DNA of 64,000 nucleotides from Opisthocomus hoazin. Lineage: Eukaryota > Chordata > Aves > Opisthocomiformes > Opisthocomidae. Both the position numbers and the translations under genes were made by a program. The stretch covers positions 6,239,577-6,303,576 of the forward strand of contig NC_134417.1 in assembly GCF_030867145.1 (NCBI RefSeq), read 5' to 3'. A model generated the notes under the pieces. That model saw only the letters and a list, made by a program, of their open reading frames with translations, was not told where the DNA came from and made no database searches. Numbering within the stretch: position 1 is the stretch's first letter; each line of letters starts with the position of its first letter. Below are positions 30,819 to 44,900 of the stretch, one piece after another.

Positions 30819-33800
30819 CAGAGCTAAAAGCTTTTCTCCCAACAGTTCTGCTGCTTACTCCAACAAACATACTCACCGGGACCACCGCTGGTGACCATAA
30901 GGCTCTGATTCTCAGTCCTTATCTCCAGTGCAATGACACTACTCCCAATAGCTGTCCCCTCCTTTTGACAAAGGTTTCTTGTCCTGCACTGGGGCAGCAA
31001 AAACAGCAGTACTCTCTTCATCCTCGGCAGCCTTAGACACCATTGTAACACGAACTGCAGCAGCTGAAGAGAAAATGCGCTCTCTCCTCTGCCGCAGAGG
31101 CAGCAGGGTCTGTGCTGTCCTAAATCACTCACCACCAACAGTGGGAGACCTGAAGCCAAGTTCCTCAGAAGTGCAACTCTTCTCTTTCCACCTTTGCCCG
31201 GTGAGGCAAGGCAAGCACGTAGCTTAACCCACCTTCTTCCAGTCCCTGAAGAGACCTGCAGTGACCTACTTGCACGTGCGTTCAGTTTCATTTTTACAGT
31301 GATGTTCCAGGAGTCAGTTCTGCTGCTCGGTAGCTTTCTTCCTTTTGGGGAAGAAAAGGGCCCAATAACCTGAGGCATACCCAGGTCACAGACGAAAGAC
31401 AGCAGTTCCTGTGGCTGCCACTGGTGGGAAAACGCCCAGAAACATAACCCTGACAGTGAGTAAAAGCTGGAAAGTAAAGTGAGAATTGAGCAGAGTTTTC
31501 AGAAAGCTGATGAACACACACTGCTGCAGCCCATTAGTCTGAATGCTCTGGCTTGGACTTGGTTTTTTGTTGGTTTTTCTTCTCCCCCTCCTCAAATCCC
31601 CCTCATGTGAGAATAAAGCAGGGCTGCTTCCTGAAAAACTTCCTAAGCACAGCTCTTGTGCTGGTCCTGGCTCCGCCGGCCTCCCTCGTGATCGCATCAA
31701 GGCTGACACGCACTCCCGTCCCAGCTGCAGCAGTGTGCTTGTGCAGCGGCAGGCTCTACCAGAGGCCCCTCTCCACCGCGGGGCTGCTCTTTAGCCCCTC
31801 TGACTTCTAGAAAAGGACAAACATTTTTCCTCTCAAACTTGTTTGCAGAATGACTAAAGGGAAATAAAATGAAATTGAAGATAATCATTTTCCTATCTGC
31901 TATACTGCACAGTCACATTTTTGTTGAAGCACTTGTACGTGAGCAGATTAAGTTTTAAATACGCGTTATGCGTGCACACATGTCAGTCTTACAGTATAGT
32001 ACTGCAAGGCTCCACGCAGGGCTAGGAAGATGGTACCATGTGTCGGATAAAATAGCTGGCGTAGAAAGTTCTCATGTCATAATGAGCTGAATTTGTCCTC
32101 TTAAGATGTTCAAAATAGTGTACTTGAATAGTCTAGGCTGCATCTGTATTTCACTGCCTGGGATCTGACGCCAAAGAAAATTGGACTACTCCTTGGAAAA
32201 AAAAACAACCTAAACACATCAACCTCAGAGCTATTTGATAACACACACATAAATTCCTAGTGCTGGCACGCAGTATCCTGGCTTTACACTGCCACTTAAG
32301 CAACAGATCTCTGAGCAGCCAGAACTAAATCCACGAAATAAATCAAATCCTCTGTATATACGCTCCCTGAACAAAGGCTCACAGAGCTGTAAACTGAACT
32401 CAGTTCCGTTTCTTGCAGGTAAAAATTACTCCTTTACTATCGGCAATGTAACACAGAAGGAGCAACACAAACAGCAAATTCAAGTCTATTTTGCAGGGAA
32501 AAGCAGAAGTAAAGGATTTCAGGCTAACAATGCATTAAGAAACATAACCACTTTGCTGTTGAAATCATAATCCTCGATGTGCCACTAGAGCTGCAGGACT
32601 TTATTGGGACACCACCTGAACTGCTGGAAGGAGAACTGCAGAAAATTTGAGCTACAGACAGCAGGCACGGTGCTTGCAATGAACACAGCAAAACTATTTG
32701 TTGTCTGACAGAACGAATGCAAGAAGAAAAGAGAACCGATCAAAAGTGAAAAAAGCCCTGATGGTAAGCGCGTTTCCCTGTCCCTGCTCTAGCAGAAGGC
32801 AGGAAGGTTGAGAAAAGAAAGTTATCCTTACAGCGATCTGCATGGCGGCGGCTGTCATTTGCTGTCTTCCTGTAGAGCCTTATAGGGTGCTACTGGCAAC
32901 ATTTGTCATGCACAAAGAGTGGCATCCGGGACAGCCAGGTCCAGAGCAGAGGACAACAGCAAAACAGATGTCTCGCAAACATATCTCCAAGACAGAAGAT
33001 GTCAAGTGAAAACAAGCAAAGAGTAATTAAAAAAACAATGCAATAAAAGAGCTAGTGTGTGATGCTCCAAGAAAAGACTGATGTAACAGGACAGATTTAA
33101 GACAGTCATGTCCCACTCCTGGTTTACATTATAAAAATCCTTGCTGAAAATGTCTGGAGACTCATTCCCGGTACGTTGACCCCAAGACTCCAGTGGTTTT
33201 GGCAGCTAGGCTTATCATCAGCCTCCCCACACCACCACCCTTTGACACCTGAAAAAACACCTTACTGGAGGAGATGAGACTTGATGCTTCATTATTCTGT
33301 AAAAGAGGACAAACATACACATTGTGCAGTTTCTAAGTGGAGATCGGAGGGCTGCTCATTTCATCAAATATTCCACTTTCTTGGACCAAATAGATTTTGG
33401 AGCACAAAAGCAGAACGAAATGTCTGAATAGGTATTTTTCTTTCCCTCTTTCTCCCCCTGCCTTTTTTTCTTTTAAAGGCTCCCGTTGAGCAATAGATTT
33501 CCTGTGATTAGCTCACTTAGTACTGATTATAGCTCACTTCCTCCCAGGGAGTAGCTGAAAGCAGCTTTCTGACAAGTTTTTATTCAGATGGTGCTACCTA
33601 GCCACAGCTCACTTCCTGCCCCATCTCTAACAGCATGTTAGTTCAGCAGCTCATCAATTTTAAAATATTTCAATGCCGCAGAAAAAAAATCACAGAACCA
33701 GCAAATCTCAGACCATCTTCTCCACAAAAAGCAAAACAAATGGTTTGGATGTTTTGCCTTCCAACTTGAAGCATTTGGATCCATAAGATTTATTTAATCA

Positions 33801-36800
33801 GATCCGAAAAGGACTTTTCTGGGACAGTATGAGACTAACTTCAGAGACTGAAAATACTTAATCTCTTCATTTCAAGTCAGAAAAGTTGCACAAAAATAAC
33901 TAGCAGCAACAGACAAAGAATTACTTTCTCACAGACTTGGCAAATGCAGTCACAGATCTGTCTGCCAAAAGGGGACTTGTGCAAAAGCAAGAATAAGAGT
34001 AACCTTCATAATGGTCAGTAAGAGCCAGCAGAATAATCTGTCCCACCTTTGGTTATTAAAAACACGTGCAGATGCTCCAATGCAACACACAGCTCTCAAA
34101 GCCTTCCCACCTCTAAAAAGGCAAGCACCAGTCTCCACGGGACTTGCTCAAACATCTCTTTCCAGCTTTACAGGGTCTCAGACAAAAGTGTTTAGTCAAT
34201 GCCAAACCACAAACCTGTGAAAACTAACAGTTATTTTTATTTAACTTTCCTTTACAGAGAGGGGAGAGGAAACTAGACTAACCTAAGACAGTCCCAACAA
34301 GCACAGATCTCCCTAATTTACACACACAAACAAGCAAGATATCCCCTTCAAATGCTGCACTGAGAAAAGAGCTAAAAAACAGAAATAAAAAATATCTGAG
34401 CCCGTTAAACATAAATCTTTCCTTAAGATTTACAAAGGGACACACATTAACCAAACTGACTGCTCAGCGAGGCTGATCCTCTAATGGAGCTGATAAATTG
34501 CCAGTGTCTTTTATTTTCCCCAAAATTAACAGCCACAAGCATGAATTCGCCTCCTTCAACCAGCAAGGCTACAACCATGAAGTTTATAAACAGGTTGTTT
34601 CTTGCTGTCTTTCCTTTACTGCTACTCATGACAGAGGCAACACATAATACTCCCACTCTAAAGACAGTATAGGAGAACCTTAGTCTTTTGCAAAATCAGG
34701 CTGGATGACACATATAACATACCCAGCTAAATTCTTTCCATTTGGTCTTTTTCCAACCCCTCCATTTCCTTATGATTTTTGCCGAGTCACACAAATAGAA
34801 GGGAAAACAGAAAACATAGCACAGAGAAAAATAACTGCTGCTTAATTGCCAAGTGAAGAAGAGAGTTGGAGAAAAAAGAAGGGAAAAAAAATAACATAGT
34901 CAAACAGAAAAAAAAAAACAAACACACAGAAAGGAAAAGGAAGCTATCTTTCGTTCAGAAGAAGGAACTCCAAAACTGTAATGAGATGTGCTTACCGTGA
35001 ACCAAGCTACAGAAGACAAATATCTGATTCATATATCTGAATGGGTTACCAAAGCTTCTTAAAAAAAAAAATATTCTTCAAACCCACCGCCAAAGTACAT
35101 TACAACCTAAAGCAATTCAGCTACTTACTCCTTAAGGCACTTAGCAGATGTGTGAAGTCTTGAACTGAAAACGAGCAACCAGTTGGTGAAAGTGTGATTT
35201 TATAAATAAAAATAGATCCCAGTCTTCTAAGGAGTGACCAGCAGTAGCCATCACCTTCTCATCCCCCAGACAGTCGACACACAAGAAGATGTTTTTCAGT
35301 TAGTACTTCTTCACTACTTAGTGCTTAGGGCTAAGCCATCCTCACCCGTCGGTGCAGGCACAATAAAGTACAACTTTCATATAATCATTCATAAAGATAA
35401 ATCAAGCAGATTACACTTCTAAGATACTGGCATCCTTCCAAACTGCCAAATCAGGTTCAGAAAGTCTGTATATATAGCAAAAAACCTTACACAGCAATAG
35501 GAGAAATCTTGGTAAGGACAATTTTTTTCCCAAACTTTAATTTTTTGACCCTTTGAATTTGGAGGGTTAGGAGGTGTGTGTATAATTTCTTAATTATCAG
35601 CTATATTTTGTGATTGAAAAAGATATCAACAGGGAAAAATCAGAAGAGGCACAGACTAGAGACAAGATGTGCACGAGTCCTGGCAAAAGCCTGTTAGTGC
35701 ATAGAAAATCTAAGCAAATTAATGATACTTGACTTCATCGCATACTGCAGCCACCTGTGACACTTGTGACACTTCTCCACTTTCTCCCTTTAAACCATGC
35801 CCAGCAATCAACTCCCACCTGAATCACCATTTCTGCTTCACAAAATTAATTTGGCACTATTGAACTGTGGTGGCATGTTTTACCGCCAGTGAGCTAGAAA
35901 CCTCTTCTCTGGTTTATCGCCTCTGCAACAGCTCAAACACCACAGGCAACAGTACCAGACGAACCTCAGAAGTGACTTCCCAACTGCCTTTATTTCCCAT
36001 TTTCCCTCAGTGCAGCAGGAAAACTCACTCGGCGAGGCTACGACACCGTTATTGCCAGCTGACAACAGCAGCGCAGAGAAACGAGGCAGACGTCTGACCC
36101 GACAGCTGGGGATGCCCATCCCCAAACTTGCTCCAAGCGCATTGGAGGAGGAATTCATTCAAGAGGGATCCATTTCCACCCTCTGCTGCAGGGCTGGGTA
36201 GTTACCGCCTACCAGCTGAATATAGGCCACACTTCATTTTATACAGCCCACAGCCACAGTTTGCCTTCAATGAACCATTGTGCAATGCTGCATAATGATA
36301 ACATGTACTCAAAGGTGTTTGAAAAACCCTATTCAACCCTCAGCAAGGAAATTACTTACCCCTGCTCTACCTACTTAAAAACCTGAGTCAACTAAAGACA
36401 GACAAGACAGCCTGCAGCGTGCACATCGCATGCAAATCCATGATTCAAGGTGTTTGTGCTTACTCATTAACACTAACTAGACAACACTTTTCAGCCTTTA
36501 TTTTCATGAGCTGAGGTTTTCTAAAGATCAAAGGAGAATGGGGAAAAGGGCAAGCAGGGAAAGTTTACAAGAAGAAAAAAAGAAAAATGAAGTCTGCATC
36601 TCATCATTGAGATTCACTCTTAATTAAACCTGGCATTTACAGGCAGGGAGGGATCACACATTCCACAGCAAAAGTTGTTTGAATCAAGGCTACCCCGCAT
36701 GAGGTACCTATACAGCTCAGTGCACGTTTATATTTCTAACAGCATTCACAGCTGTTTAACCTAGACAATCACCACTCAACAGAGCAATGATATCGCTCTA

Positions 36801-39800
36801 AAAATGCCAGGCTATTGGTGTTGTGTGGAGAGATCATCAGTAGCTCTAACGGAAAGTAAAGGCTTTTTTTAACCTCTGGAAATATTATTGCGCAACAGTA
36901 AGACAAGGCTGTGGCTTACCCATCCAGATTAGAGGTCCAGGGCTAACTGGAAAGGGAAGAGGAAACACGCAGCGTGTACCACAATGGCAAAAAAAAAGAA
37001 AGAATCCAAGATTAAGGGATCTGCCACTCCCTCATCACACTGCTAGAGCTGTCAAATGTCAGCTATAGAAAAAAGGAATAATGAGGGAAAAGATAAAGGG
37101 AAAGAAGAGAGAAATAGCTCCCTGCAGAAAAGCTATCTTTTGCACTCACGCTCAGGTTAGAGCTCTTTGTTTCTCTCTAGTGGCTGGCCAAGCCTTGCTT
37201 CAACTGTGGTTACTGCTAGTGGATAGCGGGAACTTCAGCTCAGCTCACCAACCCTGGGGGCCAAACCCCCGGCTCTTCTTACAGCACTGTAAAACAGCCT
37301 GGCACAAAATGCCACAGTAGGAAATTCTGCCTCTCCCGAGTCGGTTTTCCCAGCCACAGTAGGCACCAGTGGACACCAGTACAGCCCTGCCGTCCAGATG
37401 ATCACAACCACTTGGAATGGCTCACCAGTTTGCCAAAACCCCTACATGCACAGACCCAAGCTCAAGACGCTTACTTCTTCATACCCACACTGAACATAAA
37501 TTCGGCCAGAAAGAGTAAAGTCTAGAGGAAATCAAGTGCAGGATCTGTAAAAACAAAAAGCATTTGAAAATGGCAACAGGTCTTAAAAAAAAACCCCAAC
37601 CCAAAAAACAAAAACCAAAACAAACAGAGATGGCTTGGGTGGACATAACTCATTTCCTAAGCATATTCTAGCAGCACCGCTAGAGTTCATTTCTCCTGGG
37701 GGAATTATATTCCATTTGTGCCACGACAGACAAGTACAATGACTTCTTCAAACACTCAAGCTCCCACATGAGAAGAGTTCCACACAGCATCCCACTTCTG
37801 CACCAGGCAAATTCACTTGCCACTAGCTGGGAAAGCTATTTTTGGCTACTGTGCACCAATTGTCCAAGCCTTAAGCCCTCTTAGAAACAGACACAGCCTC
37901 TGGACTTCACTGTTGCCAGAATGACCTACAAACCTCCACCAGTGCAGTCGTGTCCAAGGCTGCAGATAGCACTGCTCCCACTAATGGTTTTGCTAAAGCC
38001 TGGCTCTCTCGTCCCTAACCAAGGTCCTTGCCCACATCAGCAAAACTGATAATGCCCCCACCACAGCCAGACTGCTGCTGGTAACAGGAAAAGTACAAAG
38101 CAGCGTTTATCGCTGCAGTTACTGAGAGGAAAACTGGGAACAGGGGACAACAGCAAAACAGTTGCAAAGAGTTAGCAATAGCCAGCCATAGATCTTGATG
38201 GGGAAGCAGGGTGTCCTATGAGTCTGGAAGTGAGGCTGTCAATTTAGCAAAACGAAACAAAAGAAAAAAAAAATCAACGTGAAAACAACACAAGGAAGTT
38301 TGTGACTGTCACAAGAAATGACCTAATATTTCTCTACCAACAGAAGCTCAGGACTGTAGGATGGCATCAGATCTTAGTAAAATACTCCCCAGACCTCACT
38401 GACAAAACCTCACTAACACTACTTCTGCCCGCAGCTAGCTCTTGTACAAATGTTTCAAGGCTGTCACATTTGGAGAGAACTTCATTACACCACTGAAGTT
38501 TAAAGTTTTACAAATTTTATACAAAGAGACAAGTGATTAGCCTATTTTTTCCCTGGCATATTTAACTCTGCTAGGAGAGGCAAAGATATCTAGGTGGGGC
38601 ATACAACCAAATTCTGCAGTCATTGCACAACATCACAGGCAATCCTTCCCCATTATTTCAAGCAGCAATAAACAGTACAACATACACAAACTGTAGCTGT
38701 CACAACTCAAATCAACATGAATTTCTATGCTCTCTATGCACGCAGAATTTTGGACATTAAGATCTGCGTTCATCAACGGAAAAACAGCGAACTGTAATAC
38801 CTAGAACACCATGGGGAAAAGTGAGCAAGGCAAATGGCTGTAAGTCATTCACCCGTGTCCACACTCCAGCACTCTTTGTGACACTGCCCTGGTTTGCCTT
38901 GCGTGCTGCTAGAGGTTTTCTACTTGAAAATTACTTGCAGACACACACGCAACATAATAACCTATGGTTTGAAGTAGCAAATCCCTGAAATTTGGGCAAA
39001 TGTTCTTCTATGTCTTTCAGGGAGTCAAAGAACTCCTTTAGAACCCGGAAAGAATAATTTACATTCAAAAAACTGGGTGCCAGAATGAGGTTTTTTAATT
39101 ATTTTTTTCTTTCTTATGTCATTCCTAGTAAAATTACTTCTCTCTTTTTTCTTACTCATAAACAGGTTTTTATCTAAAACACTGAAGAAACAAATCCAAA
39201 CCAACTAGCACTGGGTGCACAAACTACAAATCAAAATATATTTTAAAAAATCAGCCAAAAAAGCTTAAAACTGTATCATAATACAAAAACAATGCATCTT
39301 TATTCCTCATATGCTGATGTGGAAACTAATTTTTGCCAAGCCTACAAGACCACTATCGGAGTCAGTAAGCAGAAAGAACTCCAACCTCTTCTGTGTATTA
39401 TTACTACTACATATGCTTCTTACAGTTCACAAATCAAATGTATGATAAAAATATCATAAACACATCTATGTAAATAAGTGTACAATGGTTTAAACACCAG
39501 TTGTGAGTGGTCAAACAAATTTATGCAATTTTCAAAGCGATGTAATACATCCTACCGTTTTATGTTAGCATGCTTCACAGAAGTTACTATTTTATCCCTG
39601 GTTTACCAATAGAGAACTAGACACAAATTATCTCTAACAGATTGTTTACATAGGATGCTGCAGCACCAGGACCACAAAAATTGGTTTTACAGCTGAAGAA
39701 CAAAATATCTTTTAAAAAAACAAAAATTGAAATGAAGAACACAGTTACGAACTAAACAGACAAAAGGACTGTGAAAATTACAACAACACAGGATAACCAG

Positions 39801-41957
39801 CATCCTGTGAAGCAGAAGAGCTTCCAAAGGAAGCAGCCAAGTTTAAATAATATCTAAACAGTTGACAAAACATAATATTGAACTAAGAAAGCTGCAAAAT
39901 ATTTTAAGAACCTACTTATATCCTCATACAAATTATGACAGGAGTTTAACACAGAAGCATATATAGCAGAGCAAACGTGTGAAAGGTCTCTGTCACTGGT
40001 GACAGGCTGTCTTTGGGCATCTATGCATCACGTTGCTCAACAATTTATACAAGATGTTTGGCAACTGTAAATGTGATCCTATTGAACTTCTTACTCAAAG
40101 TGTTTCCTTAGGGTGTTCTATACTATCAGTATTCCAGCTAGCACAGGTCTGGGCTGTCCAGGCAAGGATGCTGCAGTACTGCAGCACTTGGAGAAGTTTA
40201 AAATTAAGTAGCCCTTCCAGCACCACATATTATAATGATGCACCTGTTCAATGAATGGAATTTTTATGGGCAGAATGACAAGGTTTCAGTGAAATATTAC
40301 AGAGTAAGAGTAAAGATTCAGGAAACACATTTTTGTGAGGCTCAGGCATTTACAAACAAAAAGGACGCAGTTCTCAAACCTAGCTCTACCTTATTATCTT
40401 GCCCCCGGTAACAGTTGTGCAATTATGAAGCAGCTGAAGATGTTTGTGAGGATGCGACTGAACTCACACAAAACAGACCTCAAAGGCTAATGTCTACCAT
40501 CTACAAAACACAAAAACTGATCCACGAAATGGAGGCTTCCATCCACAAGGTCCTCAAATACATGCATACCACCCCAATAAAAAAAATAAAGCTACTTACT
40601 CTAATAGAAATAAGAGACACCCCACTTGTCTGAGGGGCTCTAATTCCATTGCAAGGGACGCATGATAATAATCTATGAAAAAGCAGAAGAAAGACATCGC
40701 TCACACTGTGGGATCGGGACAAGAATCAAAGATCTGCATCATAGCATTACCTTAATCTTCAGCACTACCTGAGCCCTAAATCACAGGAAGATGAAGGTTG
40801 TATCAGGGAGGCATCACCTGGAGGTACTGCGGACAGCAGCGGAAGCAAGTCCTGGGCCACATCCCAGCTCCAAAAAGCCATTTAAGAGTCCTTACACTGA
40901 AGCCGATACCCGTGAAGAGACTGCAGTCAGTACCTTGGGCGAGACAAATCGATGGCCTGACCCAGCACAACAATTTTATGCCTTCCAAGTCTTCCTCTTT
41001 TTAATTTACAATACTATTAGCTGCTACCAGTGAGTCTGAACACGTGAACGAGGGCATAAAACCTTTTCATTGCAACCAGTGAGCATGAAGACTTACAAAT
41101 TCTGTGATTATGAAAATTCAAACACACATTTTTTTTAATACCAAATAAAAAAATTCTCCTCATAAAATTTATTGTAATTATGGAAAAAATTAACCCTAAT
41201 ATAATACCTTTAGAAGCTGTCAACTTTCCAAGAGCTTGTCATCTAAGGCAAAATTTTCTCAGGTCCTTTCAATTCTGTTAAGAAAACAGGAAGCAAATTT
41301 CAGTAAGCCATTTCAAAAGAATAAAATAAAGATCTCCATTAAACTTCGCAACAAAGAGACCCCAAAAAATACCAGTTTGCGCAGTCACTTGCCACCGGTC
41401 TGAGCAGGTATGTATAAGCACATAGGCAGTATGTATGAAGCAAAAAAGAAAGCGATGATGATACCCGTACCTTGCTTAGGAAGTTAAAAACACAAACAGG
41501 AGAAAGGGACAATTAAGACCCCAAATGTTCAGGATTACTGACAAGTTATTTGACCAAATGGAAAAACTGTTAAGGGTTAGTAAGAGAAAGCTGTTTCAGC
41601 AGCGCAGGAAACACAATCACTCTCACTAATCAGAGTGTCATGGAACAAGAGTTACATCTATTTTCAGTCTTGACCAAGATCCTTGAAACAAAGAGATTTC
41701 TCCAGTTTTAAATTTAGAAAGCTGGCATCTCCCTTTGGCCCGTGGTCTTTGGAAGGGCTAAGGAAGTAAAGTACAACCATCACCAGTCGCTTAGCCAAAT
41801 AAGACCCAGTAGAAAAGTACTGCCAAAGACTAACTTCCAAAGATCTTCAATACTAGGGCAAGGAGGATCCCCAACGAGTCACGTTTGAAGTGTTACAGGA
41901 TAAAAGTCAGTGCCAGCCATGCGTCTGACAAGTATCTCCTAGCAGCAATGAAGGAAT

Positions 41958-41977
41958 GGGGGGGGGGGGGGGGGGGG
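41958..41977 (+). repeat. Poly-G run (20 G)
   Basis: Uninterrupted G20 after GAAGGAAT in PAK2 intron 1. It is poly-C in the transcript. Confidence 0.9.
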
Positions 41978-44900
41978 AATCATTTAAATCCTGTTTGTGT
42001 AAATACACATTTTCTTTTGCTGGAGTAACAAAATCATCACTACCCTGAATTAAACCAAATTAAAAATAATTTCATCTTGGTATCTTCACTTGTCCTTCAT
42101 TCTTTCAGTTTTATTCCCCAACCCTTCTTCCTAATTTATTTTTTTTAAGACACTAAACTTCATTACTTTCGATGTTCCAACCTCTAGGAATATTGCTGTG
42201 GATGTGCTATCATATAAGTTTACCAGGTGTCTTGACTTCTTCCACAAGTAATACTCAATCCAGTTTTACCAAGCATCACTACATTTGCTTGTGATGCAAA
42301 AAGACTGTTAGACTTTCTAGCGGACACACAACAAGCTAAGGAGAATGAGAATTATGCCTCTCAGAAGTAAAATGTTTTACAATGGCATAATTATTAATAA
42401 ATAAGAAAATAAAAGACATCACAACCGCACACTAAAACACACAGCCCGGCTTGTGAAGAAAACATCCAAACCAGCTGTACAGAACTATTCTGAATTTTTA
42501 TTTTCCATTTCCAACAGCTACCTGGAAAAATAATCTCCATCTAAAAATGACAACACCAATGCCCTCTAAAAAACAAACAACAACAAACCAAAACCAGTAC
42601 TACACCACATATAGAAAATCCTTGCAAATAGGTCTAGAAGGGCTGGAAAGAAAAAGTAGCATTCACAAAAGCAATAGCCAGCAGGACTGCCAACACATAC
42701 TTTGGTTACTGCAAAACAGCCCTCATCCCACTGCTCTGCCTATACTTTGCAGCATGCCTGTAACAAAAACCAGGAGGAGGTACTTGCATGAATTTCCTGG
42801 CTGGGGCAGTCAAGGCTTTCTTTACCACAAAGAATTGCTTCTTAAGCTTGGACATCAGTATCAAAGAGCCTTAGCATGTTAGCAGCAGATTAGTTGTTAA
42901 GTATCTTTGAAAATCCTGAACTTCACTGGCACCCCTGAGTGGAAAAACCAAGGAGACAAGTATTTCACACTTGGTGATACTGTCCCAACTCTGAAAAATC
43001 AAACATTTCACATAATTTATTTTTGCAACAGAGACAGCTAGCATTTCATCCACTGAAAGAGGCCTCTTTCAAAGTAATAAATCATTCAACATTAGAAACT
43101 TATTTTTTCTGTGCCATGGAAAAAGATGCTGATATTTTGTGACGAGCTCTACGAATAAACACCCATTTATTCATTGAAGGTTTGATCCATTGACTGAAGT
43201 AACATTCCCAAAAGCTCAGAAACACACGTGGAAAAAGGCAGGAAGAGCAGAAAGCCAGACACACAACACTCCAGCTATTACAAACTGAGCCATCAGTTTC
43301 AGATCACTGAGAAAAACTTTCAAGCCAAGCTGAACATCAGTGATTCCTTTTCCATAGATTTAGTTCCCTGATGCAGATCATGGCAGACTCGGGGATGCCA
43401 CAGCGCTAGCTCATCGGAGTGGATAGAAACAACTGGTTTGAGGCCAGGGGACAGCAAGACCCTGTCCATTCCCCTTCCAACCCAAACGGCTGGTTCTCGT
43501 ATTTACCTAGGTGTAAAATCTAGCAGCACACTTACAGTGGCATATTTCTGTTTTAAAACAGTCGCAGCAGGTGGACCTAACGGCCTGGTAAAAACCTCAA
43601 GCACTCAGCATATTTAACACTAGCATAAAACATCAAGTATTTCATAAACCGCAACCAACCTGTTGGCCCAAAGCAAGCAAACACGGTTAACAGCCATAGG
43701 AGACCATGTAGGAAGTCAGCCACGTTCAGAAAAAGATTCAACGAAGACCCAAATGCTTTGAAGCCGCCCAAGCTGACCACTAACCCCATCACTATGTTCT
43801 GTACTCCCAAACTAAATGAGCTGCAAAACTAAAATCACCCTTTTGATGCCACCAAGCAGCCGCTGTTGAACTAGGAAGCGTCTCTCTGCACGCTCGCAGC
43901 ATGGCACCACAGCGATGGGAAAACTGCCTTGGCGTGTGTATGTAGAGCAACATTTCCCTCTGAATCAGCTAAAAGAGCTTAGGGACACGCAGCTGGGACT
44001 GTACGGATGACTGTTCTCACCCTTCAGTCCCTTCTCCTCCAGCACCTTCAGGGAGTGCTTGCTGCTGGCACCTGAGGCAGCCTCTGGGCTGTCGGACTGA
44101 TGTAACCTGCCCATAGTAGGAGAGGGAGATCCTTTCCATGACCTCCCAAATTCCAAAAAGGCCTTTGGCAGCAGCACCTGGAATTGGGCCAGAAACTGGT
44201 TTTCCTCAATTCTGATATCCTGAATCCCGGCAAAAGGGTCAAAAATGTTTAACTCCTTGTCTTACGAATTCCTGACTGGTCAAACAGTTTAAAACATAAG
44301 AAGTTTAAAGACTCTCACAGCTTCTGTCTGACCTTCGGATAAGTGAAGCCCAAATCCCCAAAGACCCCTTTAAAAGAAGGTGACCTTTTGCAGCAGACAG
44401 GCTTAGGTGAAAGATATTTTTTTCTCTCCAGATTCTCACTTTATCGGAGACCTGTTCAGGAGAAAAGGGCTTAAACATTCAAAGGTGATTTTAAAAGGCA
44501 TCTTCCAGAAACAGCCTTTTCTCTCTCTTGTCCAAGACATACCTCTGTTAGTTAAAACAGTTCTAGAAAGACTGTAAATGAAGAACAAATACAACTTAGA
44601 GTAGAAAGTATTGCATTTGTTTCCAAATAAACTCCACCTTATTGGACAAAATTCTAATTTCACTCATCAAAGAAGCTATGGGAAAGCCCACGCATGCTGA
44701 CAGTTACAAACTCCTGTGGGTATGCACCGAGTCAAACATCCAGCACCTCAACAGGAAGTAGAAAACTTCAGAAAAAAAAAGTAGAAGTTGAATTGTAAAG
44801 GCTTTTTAGCGTATTTCCATCCCTTAATACATCTGCCAGCTGCCCTCATTCTGGTTCACATTATGTTAAATCCCCTTCTTCGCACAGTACACCACTTAAA

